Positions 9,261 to 16,926 of a stretch of DNA of 64,000 nucleotides are shown in pieces (the first letter of the stretch is position 1; each line of letters opens with the position of its first letter). This DNA comes from Flavimarina sp. Hel_I_48 (GTDB lineage: Bacteria > Bacteroidota > Bacteroidia > Flavobacteriales > Flavobacteriaceae). A program made the translations under genes and the position numbers. The notes beneath the pieces were generated by a model that was not told the DNA's origin, did no database searches, and saw only the letters and a list, made by a program, of their open reading frames with translations. Location of the stretch: positions 2,047,001 to 2,111,000 of the forward strand of contig NZ_JPOL01000002.1 of NCBI RefSeq assembly GCF_000733945.1, given 5' to 3'.

Positions 9261-9314
9261 AAGGTTTAAATCAAACTAAATCATGTTAAAAAAAATATTA
9301 ATTACCGAGTGATT

Positions 9315-11087
9315 TCACCTGTGTTGCAACCATTTTTCCCTGTTTTTTACCACTTTCTTAGCGGCTTCATTATCTATTGCAATGGTATAGGTAGGATTAG
9401 AAGTTAAGATAATTTCGGCAGTGTGCTCTTTGCCGAATCTCAAGTATTTTACCTGAAGTTTATCTCCCACGTTTTTAGATGCTAATAATGTATCGAGTGC
9501 ATCTGTGGTTGTTATCGTCGCGCCATCTATTGCCGTAAGGATATCTCCCGTATCCAGATTTGCATTGTAAACAGGTGTATTCTGAGATACATTTCGTGTA
9601 ATTTCAAGTCCTTTTTCGCTTCCTGCAAAGGATGCGCCCAAATATGGTTTTTGATCATCTTGACTAATAGTCAGGCCTACAGAATTAAGTAGTCCTTTAT
9701 AATCTGGCATCTCACTTTTATAGATATACTGGTCAAAAAAAGCAGTTGCAAAAGGAACTCCTGCATAAGCGCTAAGCGTATTTTCAATATCTTCAACGGT
9801 ATAGGAAACTTCAGATTTCCCGAATTTTTGCCACATTTTTTGCATAAAACCATCCAGATTGAGATCTTTTTGACGCAATTGTAGATCAAGCGCAAGGCCT
9901 AAAATGCTTCCGTAGGAATAGTAGGAAATAAACGTATTCTCCCGGTTTACTGGGTCTACCGCGGTTGCCGCATCTACAAAGGGTGCCTGCTCGCTCATTT
10001 CAATGGGATTGAAAAACTGGTGCGCCGGTGAATTCCAAACATAATTGAAGGTTCCGTTTAGGCTTTTTATATATGCTTCGGGTGTTATAATACCAGCACG
10101 TGCCAAAATTAAATTAGTGTAATAGCTGGTAAATCCTTCGGCAAACCAAAGAGATTCGCTCATGTTGACTTTGGAAAAATCAAAAGGTTCTAATCCCGCG
10201 GGGCGGATGCGTTCCACATTCCAACTGTGGAAATATTCATGGGAAACGGTACCTATGTTGTTTTCCATCCCGCCGTCGGCAAGCGGCTCAGAATCTGTGA
10301 GAATGGTACTGTTGCGGTGCTCCATACCATCTCCGGAAGCATTGGGCACATAACAGGCGAGAAACGTGTACGTTCCATAATCATATGCTGGCAATTCACC
10401 ATAAACTGCTTTCTCCTGTTCTACGATAGCTTTGACTTTTTCAAAATAGGTATCAAAATCTGCTTGTGAACCGGGATCGTGCAGGGCATAGCGAATTTTT
10501 TGTCCGTCAAGGTCAAATTCCTTCATTTTATAGTCGCTAATTTCCGTAGGACTGTCCATAAAATAATAGAGATCTGGTGCGTAAAAGGTTGTTTCAGAAA
10601 GGGGTTTCAGTTGCGTTGCCACTTTCCAGTTTAAATCTGTACGAACCTGAAAATCTACTTCAATGGGGCGGTTTTCCAACGCATCAACATACATAAAAGT
10701 CGCTGGAATGTTAAGATGGGCATGGGTAAGGTCTATCTGGGAATAAGTGCCGTCCCCACGATTTGCAAACAAGGTATATTCCAGGTTTACGGTATCATCA
10801 TGGTTCGTAATCTCCCAGGAATAGGGATCGGGCCGTGTGATGGGCAGCGTGTCGCCCTTGCTGTCTGTCGCCACAACATTGTAAACGTTTTTAGCAAATT
10901 CATGAAGCGCATAGCGCCCGGGCGATGACCTGCTCATGCGCGCGGTAATCGTCTTTGTTTTTATATCTGGAAAGCTTTGTTTGATTACCGCTTCATGGTG
11001 CACGGCATTGTCAAAGGAAATAGTATACGTATTGGTCTGTGCATTCGCGCTAAGCGCGAATAGTAAAAGTAGAAAAAGGAATCTCAT
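9315..11087 (-). CDS. M61-family metallopeptidase with PDZ domain
   Basis: A 590-residue exported protein with a signal peptide (MRFLFLLLLFALSANAQ). An N-terminal beta domain is followed by a gluzincin core: the zinc motif HEYFH near residue 280 with SWN after it, and the downstream glutamate in WFAEGFTSYYT. A PDZ domain occupies about residues 490-575 (LGASFAGSEKGLEITRNV ... GDILTAIDG). The family is known from glycyl aminopeptidases. The start at 11087 was chosen for the signal peptide; an upstream extension of 12 residues breaks it. It lies 53 nt downstream of the alpha/beta hydrolase gene and probably shares its transcript. Confidence 0.9.
   Translation of the reverse strand: MRFLFLLLLFALSANAQTNTYTISFDNAVHHEAVIKQSFPDIKTKTITARMSRSSPGRYALHEFAKNVYNVVATDSKGDTLPITRPDPYSWEITNHDDTVNLEYTLFANRGDGTYSQIDLTHAHLNIPATFMYVDALENRPIEVDFQVRTDLNWKVATQLKPLSETTFYAPDLYYFMDSPTEISDYKMKEFDLDGQKIRYALHDPGSQADFDTYFEKVKAIVEQEKAVYGELPAYDYGTYTFLACYVPNASGDGMEHRNSTILTDSEPLADGGMENNIGTVSHEYFHSWNVERIRPAGLEPFDFSKVNMSESLWFAEGFTSYYTNLILARAGIITPEAYIKSLNGTFNYVWNSPAHQFFNPIEMSEQAPFVDAATAVDPVNRENTFISYYSYGSILGLALDLQLRQKDLNLDGFMQKMWQKFGKSEVSYTVEDIENTLSAYAGVPFATAFFDQYIYKSEMPDYKGLLNSVGLTISQDDQKPYLGASFAGSEKGLEITRNVSQNTPVYNANLDTGDILTAIDGATITTTDALDTLLASKNVGDKLQVKYLRFGKEHTAEIILTSNPTYTIAIDNEAAKKVVKNREKWLQHR
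11043..11061. repeat. Perfect hairpin in the M61 signal-peptide coding region
   Basis: ATTCGCGC and GCGCGAAT flank a TAA loop. The element falls in the codons for the signal peptide (LSANAQ), about 25-45 nt into the message, where a stable stem could affect initiation. Confidence 0.5.
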
Positions 11088-11140
11088 GGTTAATTTAAAA
11101 TTATGGAAGAATGAATATAACAATAAAAAATGAGGAGTAC

Positions 11141-12550
11141 CTAGAAACGCTGATTGATCCAGGACGCAATAAGTTCTAATGCCACTGGTGAAAAGGTTTC
11201 TTCAATCTCGCCGTATTCACTCAGATTTCCTGTAGTTGCAGTCTGAAACAGGTGGTTAAGACCTGAAAGCTCCTTTACCGTATAATCTTTATTCCCTCCT
11301 CTTGCCAGGGCTTTTTCATAAGCGGGAAGGTTTAATTCTGGCAGTACCTGTACATCTTTTTCACCATTGAGAACGAGCGTCGGAATGGTGATCTGTTCTA
11401 TATAATCAGCGGGATTTGTCTTTATAAAATACAGCAACCATGAATTCTTAAACAGGTTTTTAGTTTCCGTAAGTATTTTGGATTGGAACACTTTTTTTAC
11501 ATCTTCCGGGGCATCTTGAAGTTCTTCGGCAAGGATGTTTTTTAGCGCTGTATTCATGCCTACGGTATCATTTGCCGTAGCGATGTGATCATATATTCTT
11601 TTTAAAATTTTCATGTTATTAGAGGACATAGTTGAATCTACGCCATTAAGATCTGCCATTTTTTTAGCTTGAGAAGCAAGCACATCTCCACCAGAGATCG
11701 CGCTTCCTGCAAGCGAAACGAAAAAAGCAATGTTGTTTTTAGGGTTTGTGATGACAAGATTAGCGATAAGTGCGCCCTCGCTATGGCCTACGAATCCTAT
11801 TTTTGAAGTATCAACATCAGTGCGCGTTTTGAGATAGTTTACCGCGGCCTCCACATCGCTCGCAAAATCTGCCGAGTTGGCATTTTGCTGGCTTCCTTGT
11901 GACTCGCCTACACCGCGATCATCAAAGCGCAATACCGCGATACCCTTGCGGGTAAGGTGATCTGCAAGTACAAGAAAAGGCCGGTGATTAAATTCTCTTA
12001 ATTCTTCATCTCGATTTTGACCTCCAGAACCCGAAATAAGTACGGCGACCGGCGGATTTTTCATATCATCAGGTAAAGTAAGGGTACCTGCAAGTTGGAT
12101 GTTATCTGCCGTGGCATTCTTAAAATAAACATCCTCCGCTTTGTAGGACGGCGAGCCTGAGGGATCCTGGGGACGTTTTGCGATTTTTTCTTCCTCGTAT
12201 TTTTTGTGCTGAAGGGTGAGGGGAAACGAGTTTCCCATTTGGGTAAATTGTCCCGTGATGCTTTCATTTTTGAGCTTACCGACAAACTTTATCTGGAATT
12301 GGCTTATCGAAAAATAGAGTGAATCGTTTACAAAACGGGTTTCCCCAACAGGTAAAGTCTGCGGACTCTGTTTAGGGCTTTTCAATGTGGAGGTGTAGCC
12401 GCTATCAGTTTGTGTTATCGTAAGAACCAGAGGATATTTCACGCCTGGAAGTTCAAGGTTACCAGTCCATTCCCCCGTTAATTCCTGTGCTTGCAAAAAC
12501 TGGGAGGAAATAATAATAAATGGGATCAATACTTTTAAAAGTGTTTTCAT
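11141..12550 (-). CDS. Secreted alpha/beta-hydrolase family esterase
   Basis: A 469-residue exported protein: signal peptide MKTLLKVLIPFIIISSQFLQAQ, an N-terminal beta-rich lipocalin-like segment of about 110 residues, then an alpha/beta-hydrolase domain. The nucleophile elbow is GHSEG with Ser near residue 252; an oxyanion segment LISGSGGQNRDE precedes it; the acid and base are probably Asp in NGEKDVQVLP and His in GLNHLF. The substrate is unknown, perhaps an acyl ester or peptide. The ATG at 12550 starts the signal peptide; a 19-residue upstream extension is not convincing. Confidence 0.85.
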   Translation of the reverse strand: MKTLLKVLIPFIIISSQFLQAQELTGEWTGNLELPGVKYPLVLTITQTDSGYTSTLKSPKQSPQTLPVGETRFVNDSLYFSISQFQIKFVGKLKNESITGQFTQMGNSFPLTLQHKKYEEEKIAKRPQDPSGSPSYKAEDVYFKNATADNIQLAGTLTLPDDMKNPPVAVLISGSGGQNRDEELREFNHRPFLVLADHLTRKGIAVLRFDDRGVGESQGSQQNANSADFASDVEAAVNYLKTRTDVDTSKIGFVGHSEGALIANLVITNPKNNIAFFVSLAGSAISGGDVLASQAKKMADLNGVDSTMSSNNMKILKRIYDHIATANDTVGMNTALKNILAEELQDAPEDVKKVFQSKILTETKNLFKNSWLLYFIKTNPADYIEQITIPTLVLNGEKDVQVLPELNLPAYEKALARGGNKDYTVKELSGLNHLFQTATTGNLSEYGEIEETFSPVALELIASWINQRF

Positions 12551-12631
12551 ACGCGTGAATTGGTTTATACTTTGGCCTGGGTTACACGTAAATTTAAGGA
12601 AGAACATGCTAAGGATGCCGCAATGAGGAAG

Positions 12632-12841
12632 TTATTGTTCTTCGGCATACGCCAAAATAGCGCCTGGCTGACAATCAAGCGCTTTGCATATAGCTTCAAG
12701 CGTAGAAAACCGAACGGCTTTTGCCTTACCCGACTTTAAGATGGAAAGATTTGCTTCGGTAATGCCAATAATTTCAGCAAGCTCTTTACTTTTCATGTTT
12801 CGGTCTGCTAAAACCTGATCCAAGTTGATAATGATGGGCAT
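12632..12841 (-). CDS. Small Cro/C1-type HTH regulator (YozG-like)
   Basis: A 69-residue DNA-binding protein made of one xre-type helix-turn-helix (about residues 20-58: KSKELAEIIGITEANLSILK then FSTLEAICKALDCQPG). It belongs to the small-regulator group that is regularly paired with DUF2975 membrane proteins. It starts 2 nt after the DUF2975 stop and is the last gene of the operon. It probably binds the palindrome at 13482-13498 and represses its own operon. Confidence 0.9.
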   Translation of the reverse strand: MPIIINLDQVLADRNMKSKELAEIIGITEANLSILKSGKAKAVRFSTLEAICKALDCQPGAILAYAEEQ

Positions 12842-12843
12842 GG

Positions 12844-13359
12844 TTATACGGTTAACTCGTTTTCTTCCTTTAGTACAAGCGCTTTTTTAAATGCATCGCT
12901 AAGAAGCAAAAACAGCACCCCCACAATACTCAAAAATAAGAGCAAACTGAAATTGGATATACCAAAGGTAACACTGAATTTTCCATGGTTAGTAAATAAG
13001 GCGTTCATAGCTATAAAAACCAGGGATCCAATCCCACAAATGGTAAAATATTGACCGGCTTTCTGAGTACTTGAGATCACTTCTTTAGAGAATAACCTTT
13101 GCTTCAAAAGCTGCGCGGCAAATTTTCTAAGCTGATAGAAACCTAAAAAAAACAACAGAAACAACGCAAAAAACACGAGCATAAAAAAGAAAGCCTTAAA
13201 GCCAAATCCATTTTCCATGAATGGAACATTCACATTAATTACGGTCTGCCCTGGAAAAATTAGGATATACAAAATAGTTCCCGGGAAAAACAAAACGATG
13301 GGAACCATTAAGTAAAATGCTACATCAATAAGTAGTTTAAAAATCTTGTTAAGTCTCAT
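12844..13359 (-). CDS. DUF2975 membrane protein
   Basis: A 171-residue integral membrane protein with four predicted spans (about 10-32, 50-73, 98-118 and 135-155). The fold and its pairing with a YozG-like HTH protein identify DUF2975. Its function is unknown; such pairs are suggested to sense a membrane state and transmit it to the regulator. It follows the 35-codon peptide by 4 nt and precedes the regulator by 2 nt. Confidence 0.88.
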   Translation of the reverse strand: MRLNKIFKLLIDVAFYLMVPIVLFFPGTILYILIFPGQTVINVNVPFMENGFGFKAFFFMLVFFALFLLFFLGFYQLRKFAAQLLKQRLFSKEVISSTQKAGQYFTICGIGSLVFIAMNALFTNHGKFSVTFGISNFSLLLFLSIVGVLFLLLSDAFKKALVLKEENELTV

Positions 13360-13363
13360 AATC

Positions 13364-13471
13364 TCAATAGTGCGTTACACCAATACTAATTTTGTCTGCA
13401 AAGAAAGCCATTATTGCAAAAATCACTAATACAGCAACAACCAGAACAAGGAATACATTTTTAGTTTTCAT
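13364..13471 (-). CDS. 35-residue single-span membrane peptide heading the DUF2975 operon
   Basis: Translation of the minus strand from the ATG at 13471 gives a protein that begins MKTKNVFLVLVVAVLVIFAI and ends DKISIGVTHY. It has one transmembrane helix (about residues 5-24) and a short polar tail. It lies directly after the promoter/operator and 4 nt before the DUF2975 start, so it is likely translated. It has no recognised family. It may act with the DUF2975 protein or serve as a leader peptide. Confidence 0.6.
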   Translation of the reverse strand: MKTKNVFLVLVVAVLVIFAIMAFFADKISIGVTHY

Positions 13472-13481
13472 AATCTTAATA

Positions 13482-13498
13482 TTATCGTTTTACGATAA
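13482..13498. promoter_or_regulatory. Operator-like palindrome of the DUF2975/HTH operon
   Basis: TTATCG and CGATAA flank a TTTTA spacer. The palindrome covers the predicted transcription start, immediately downstream of the -7 box at 13499-13506, where a bound repressor would block initiation. The HTH gene at the end of the operon is the obvious candidate to bind it. Confidence 0.65.
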
Positions 13499-13526
13499 CA
13501 AATATAATTTAATTATTGAAAAACAA
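13499..13526 (-). promoter_or_regulatory. Promoter of the 35-aa/DUF2975/HTH operon
   Basis: The minus strand shows TTG (13524-13526), a 17-nt spacer and TATATTTG (13499-13506), a textbook Flavobacterium promoter. It abuts the palindromic operator. Confidence 0.7.
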
Positions 13527-13607
13527 TAATTTTAAAAGAATTTAATTTGAGAATTTTAAAAATCATCTATAATATGGTTGTGCTAAGAAAATTGAAAAAG
13601 TTTGAGT

Positions 13608-13640
13608 ACTCCCATCCTTGGGAGGAGTTGGGGGAGGACG
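13608..13640 (+). repeat. G-rich hairpin repeat upstream of bioF
   Basis: CTCCCATCCTTGGGAGG followed by AGTTGGGGGAGGACG. It belongs to a dispersed family (consensus CTTCCCTTCCTTGGGAAGGG plus a G-rich tail) seen also at 14806, 21664 and 22890. Its TTG supplies the -33 element of the bioF promoter. Confidence 0.6.
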
Positions 13641-13648
13641 TATCTTTG
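13618..13648 (+). promoter_or_regulatory. bioF promoter
   Basis: TTG (13618-13620), 20 nt, then TATCTTTG (13641-13648). The ATG of bioF follows after 5 nt, so the leader is very short or absent. The -33 element lies within the G-rich repeat. Confidence 0.6.
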
Positions 13649-13653
13649 TACGT

Positions 13654-14805
13654 ATGCTACCAAAAAAACTTCAAAATAAACTGAATACCCGTAAAGGAGA
13701 ACGCACGCTACGTACGCTCCCTTCTTCGGTCAAAAGTGAAGTTTTGGTTGATTTTTCTTCAAACGATTACCTGGGTTTTTCTAAGAACAAAGCCATTTTT
13801 TCGCGTGCCAGCGAAATTTTAAAAGAATATGATTTACAACATAATGGCGCTACAGGTTCGCGTTTACTTTCGGGAAACCATAAAATCTATCAAATTGCGG
13901 AAAATTTCATAGCACAAACCCATAAAGTCGAAGCGGCCCTGATCTTCAATTCAGGTTATGATGCCAATGTGGGTTTTTTCAGCAGCGTTCCCCAGCGTGG
14001 CGATATTATTTTATATGATGAACTAATTCATGCCAGCATTCGCGATGGCATGCAGATGAGCCTTGCAAAAACGTATAAATTCAAGCATAATGACCTGGAG
14101 GATCTGGAGAAAAAACTGATTACCTGGTCTAAAAAATTGGATAAAGACGGAGTTATTTATGTGGTAACCGAATCGGTCTTCTCTATGGATGGCGATACTC
14201 CACAGCTGCAAAAAATGGCAGAGATCTGTTCGGCGAATAGCGCGAAACTAGTTATAGATGAAGCACATGCCCTCGGCGTTTTCGGGACAGGTCTAATAGA
14301 TAAATTGGCTCTCGGGCACCGAGTTTTTGCAAGGCTGGTGACTTATGGTAAAGCGATGGGCTGTCACGGCTCGGCCGTTCTGGGAGATACCGATTTGAAA
14401 AGCTATCTGGTCAATTTTGCACGAAGTTTTATTTATACCACCGGGCTGCCGCCGCATGGCGTGGCCACGATTATTGCAGCTTACGAAGAACTGGTAAACA
14501 CCGAAAATAAAGCGGCCCACCAACTCGCAGAAAATATTCGGTTTTTTGATGAAAAAATAGCCGATTTAGACTTAAAATCGGTATTTATACCGGGAAAATC
14601 GGCAATAAAATCGGTGCTTATTCCTGGGAATAAGCAGGTAAAATCGGTCGAAAATACCTTGAAATTGGCTGGTTTTGAGGTAAAATCGATCCTTTCTCCC
14701 ACGGTGCCGGAGGGAAAAGAACGCCTGCGCTTTTGCCTGCACAGCTATAATTCACAAGCAGAGATTGTGGAAGTGTTGCAGTTACTGGAAAAATCCCTTA
14801 AATAA
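13654..14805 (+). CDS. bioF: 8-amino-7-oxononanoate synthase
   Basis: A PLP enzyme that condenses pimeloyl-ACP (or -CoA) with L-alanine to give 8-amino-7-oxononanoate in biotin synthesis. It has 383 residues, normal length. Visible family features are HNGATGSRLLSGNH, the aspartate-histidine pair in KLVIDEAHALGVFGTG, and the PLP lysine in VTYGKAMGCHGSAVLGD. The ATG at 13654 lies 5 nt after the promoter box; an in-frame upstream start would read through the repeat. About residues 305-355 include a lysine/serine-rich segment with repeated KSV stretches that looks less conserved. bioD follows. Confidence 0.95.
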   Translation: MLPKKLQNKLNTRKGERTLRTLPSSVKSEVLVDFSSNDYLGFSKNKAIFSRASEILKEYDLQHNGATGSRLLSGNHKIYQIAENFIAQTHKVEAALIFNSGYDANVGFFSSVPQRGDIILYDELIHASIRDGMQMSLAKTYKFKHNDLEDLEKKLITWSKKLDKDGVIYVVTESVFSMDGDTPQLQKMAEICSANSAKLVIDEAHALGVFGTGLIDKLALGHRVFARLVTYGKAMGCHGSAVLGDTDLKSYLVNFARSFIYTTGLPPHGVATIIAAYEELVNTENKAAHQLAENIRFFDEKIADLDLKSVFIPGKSAIKSVLIPGNKQVKSVENTLKLAGFEVKSILSPTVPEGKERLRFCLHSYNSQAEIVEVLQLLEKSLK

Positions 14806-14850
14806 CTTCCCTTCCTTGGGAAGGGATCGAGGGTGGGATTTGTAACTTTG
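14806..14850 (+). promoter_or_regulatory. G-rich hairpin repeat and bioD promoter
   Basis: CTTCCCTTCCTTGGGAAGGG forms a stem, followed by the G-rich tail GATCGAGGGTGGG and then the -7 box TAACTTTG (14843-14850), 4 nt before the bioD ATG. This is a second copy of the repeat found upstream of bioF, again fused to a promoter box. Confidence 0.6.
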
Positions 14851-14854
14851 TCTT

Positions 14855-15478
14855 ATGCAAAAACAAACCTTTTTCGTCACCGGTATTTCTACGGAAGTAG
14901 GCAAAACCGTGGCTTCGGCAATCATTACAGAAGCGCTCCAGGCAGATTACTGGAAACCCATACAGGCCGGGGATCTTGAAAATTCTGACACCCATAAGGT
15001 AAAGGCATTGATTTCCAATGAGAAGACGGTTTTTCACCCCAGCGCTTTTAAGCTCAAGACACCTATGAGTCCGCATGCTTCCGCGGAAATAGACGGGGTA
15101 AAAATTATTTCCACGGAATTAAAAGCGCCACAACCTGATAATAATCTTGTCATAGAAGGCGCTGGCGGACTTCTGGTTCCCATAAGCGACACCGAAACCA
15201 TTCTGGATCTCATAAAACCCGACTATAAAGTAATCGTGGTTTCCCGTCATTATCTAGGCAGCATTAACCATACATTATTGACGATCGAGAAATTGAAGCA
15301 GAGCGGTAAGGCTGTTTTTGGAATTCTATTTAGCGGGGCAGAACACAAATCCACCGAAAGTATTATTGCTAAAATGAGCGGTGTGAATATCCTGGGACGT
15401 ATCGATGAAGAAGCATATTTTGATAAAGAGGTTGTTCAGAAATATGCGGGGCTTTTACGGAAACAATTTGCCCCTTAA
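14855..15478 (+). CDS. bioD: Dethiobiotin synthase
   Basis: An ATP-dependent carboxylase that closes the ureido ring of dethiobiotin from 7,8-diaminononanoate and CO2. It has 207 residues, slightly short for the family. The P-loop is GISTEVGKTVAS (residues 8-19), followed by YWKPIQAG with the catalytic lysine and VIEGAGGLLVP (nucleotide/Mg segment). The ATG is 4 nt after a TAnnTTTG box. It stands alone rather than being fused to BioC, as happens in some Bacteroidota. Confidence 0.94.
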   Translation: MQKQTFFVTGISTEVGKTVASAIITEALQADYWKPIQAGDLENSDTHKVKALISNEKTVFHPSAFKLKTPMSPHASAEIDGVKIISTELKAPQPDNNLVIEGAGGLLVPISDTETILDLIKPDYKVIVVSRHYLGSINHTLLTIEKLKQSGKAVFGILFSGAEHKSTESIIAKMSGVNILGRIDEEAYFDKEVVQKYAGLLRKQFAP

Positions 15479-15513
15479 CCCCCGAAAGGGGAATTCCCTT
15501 TTTAGTCTCAATT

Positions 15514-15521
15514 TATACTTG
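15514..15521 (+). promoter_or_regulatory. Possible -7 box for bioA
   Basis: TATACTTG matches TAnnTTTG at all but one position. The predicted leader to the bioA ATG is about 55 nt. A short C/G-rich inverted stretch of the hairpin-repeat type (15478-15500) lies just upstream. Confidence 0.4.
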
Positions 15522-15580
15522 CAATGCAATTTCGGCAAGGCGGAAAATAACAATACCAATACCAATAAAAATATTAAAGT

Positions 15581-16846
15581 ATGACCCTTAAGGAACGCGA
15601 CGGCAAACACATCTGGCACCCGCTTACACAGCATAAATTGCACCCCTATGCGATGCCCATTGTAAAAGCAAAAGGTGCACTTCTTTATGATGAAAATGGC
15701 AAAGAATATATAGACGCGGTTTCTTCGTGGTATACCGCCATGTACGGGCATTGCAATGATTTTATCATTGAGCGCGCGCACAAGCAGATGCAGCAGCTGG
15801 ATCAGATTATTTTCAGTGGTTTTACGCATGAACCAGCGGTGGAGCTTTCCGAAAAATTAATGGCTATTTTACCTGATAATCAGGCGAAATTGATGTTTAA
15901 TGACAATGGATCTACCGCAACCGAAATAGGTATTAAAATGGCGTTGCAGTACCATCACAATACTGGTAACCAGCGCAAAACCATGCTTGCTTTTGAAAAC
16001 GGTTTTCATGGGGATACGCTGGGGGCGATGTCCGTTAGCGGGTTATCGGTCTATAACGGGCCTTTTGAAGCGTTTTTCATTGATGTGAAGCGCATCCCGT
16101 TGCCTAACGGCGAAAATGAAGCCGAAATCCTACAGCAAATTGAGGATTTTCACAAGGATAGTCCGCTGGCGGGGTTTATCTACGAACCTTTGGTGCAGGG
16201 CGCTGCCGGGATGAAAATGTATAAAGCCGAACATGTAGAAGGGATTCTGCAAAAATGTAAAGAACTGGAAATTATCACCGTTGCTGATGAGGTGATGACC
16301 GGTTTTGGTAAGACCGGAAGCTATTTTGCCTCAGACTTTATTGCTATAAAACCTGACGTGATCTGCCTTTCCAAAGCGCTTACCGCCGGAATGGTACCCA
16401 TGGGAATCACGACCTGCACGCAACAGATTTTTGATGCCTTTTATGATGACGACATAGGCAAGGGGCTTTTTCATGCGCACACCTATTCAGGAAATCCCAT
16501 TGCCTGTGCCGTAGCACTTGCAGGTATAGAATTGCTGCAGTCAGAAGAAATTCAGCAAAATATTAAAGCTATTGAAGCGTGGCACCGCGAATTTGCATTG
16601 GAGATCAAAAATCATCCAAAAGTGCAATCCATACGGCAACAAGGGGTTATTTTTGCACTTGACCTCAATATCGCAATGGAACGTTATGGCGATCTACGCT
16701 ATAAAATTTTTAATTTCTGTATGGAAGAAGGCGTTTTCCTGCGTCCACTGGGGGAAACTATCTATATTTTGGCCCCTTATGTGACCACAAAAGCACAAAT
16801 GCAGAAAATCTATGCCGTGCTTAGAAAAGTACTGGAAGCGTTCTAG
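15581..16846 (+). CDS. bioA: Adenosylmethionine-8-amino-7-oxononanoate aminotransferase
   Basis: A class III PLP transaminase that converts 8-amino-7-oxononanoate into 7,8-diaminononanoate using S-adenosylmethionine. It has 421 residues. The N-terminal IWHPLTQHKLHPYAMPIVKAKG and SSWYTAMYGH are diagnostic of BioA rather than other class III enzymes; GSTATEIGIKMALQYH binds the cofactor phosphate; ITVADEVMTGFGKTG carries the Asp; and VICLSKALTAGMVPMG contains the Schiff-base lysine. It lies between bioD and the ketosynthase gene on the same strand. Confidence 0.96.
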   Translation: MTLKERDGKHIWHPLTQHKLHPYAMPIVKAKGALLYDENGKEYIDAVSSWYTAMYGHCNDFIIERAHKQMQQLDQIIFSGFTHEPAVELSEKLMAILPDNQAKLMFNDNGSTATEIGIKMALQYHHNTGNQRKTMLAFENGFHGDTLGAMSVSGLSVYNGPFEAFFIDVKRIPLPNGENEAEILQQIEDFHKDSPLAGFIYEPLVQGAAGMKMYKAEHVEGILQKCKELEIITVADEVMTGFGKTGSYFASDFIAIKPDVICLSKALTAGMVPMGITTCTQQIFDAFYDDDIGKGLFHAHTYSGNPIACAVALAGIELLQSEEIQQNIKAIEAWHREFALEIKNHPKVQSIRQQGVIFALDLNIAMERYGDLRYKIFNFCMEEGVFLRPLGETIYILAPYVTTKAQMQKIYAVLRKVLEAF

Positions 16847-16899
16847 ATTTTCTTTTATTCTTTAAATTTCCCTTCGCTCTTCACCTTTTATATAAACCT

Positions 16900-16907
16900 T
16901 ATTTTTG
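16900..16907 (+). promoter_or_regulatory. -7 promoter box upstream of the ketosynthase gene
   Basis: TATTTTTG, a perfect TAnnTTTG match, 19 nt before the TTG start codon. No clear -33 TTG. Confidence 0.5.
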
Positions 16908-16926
16908 TATTTAAATTACATTAAAA

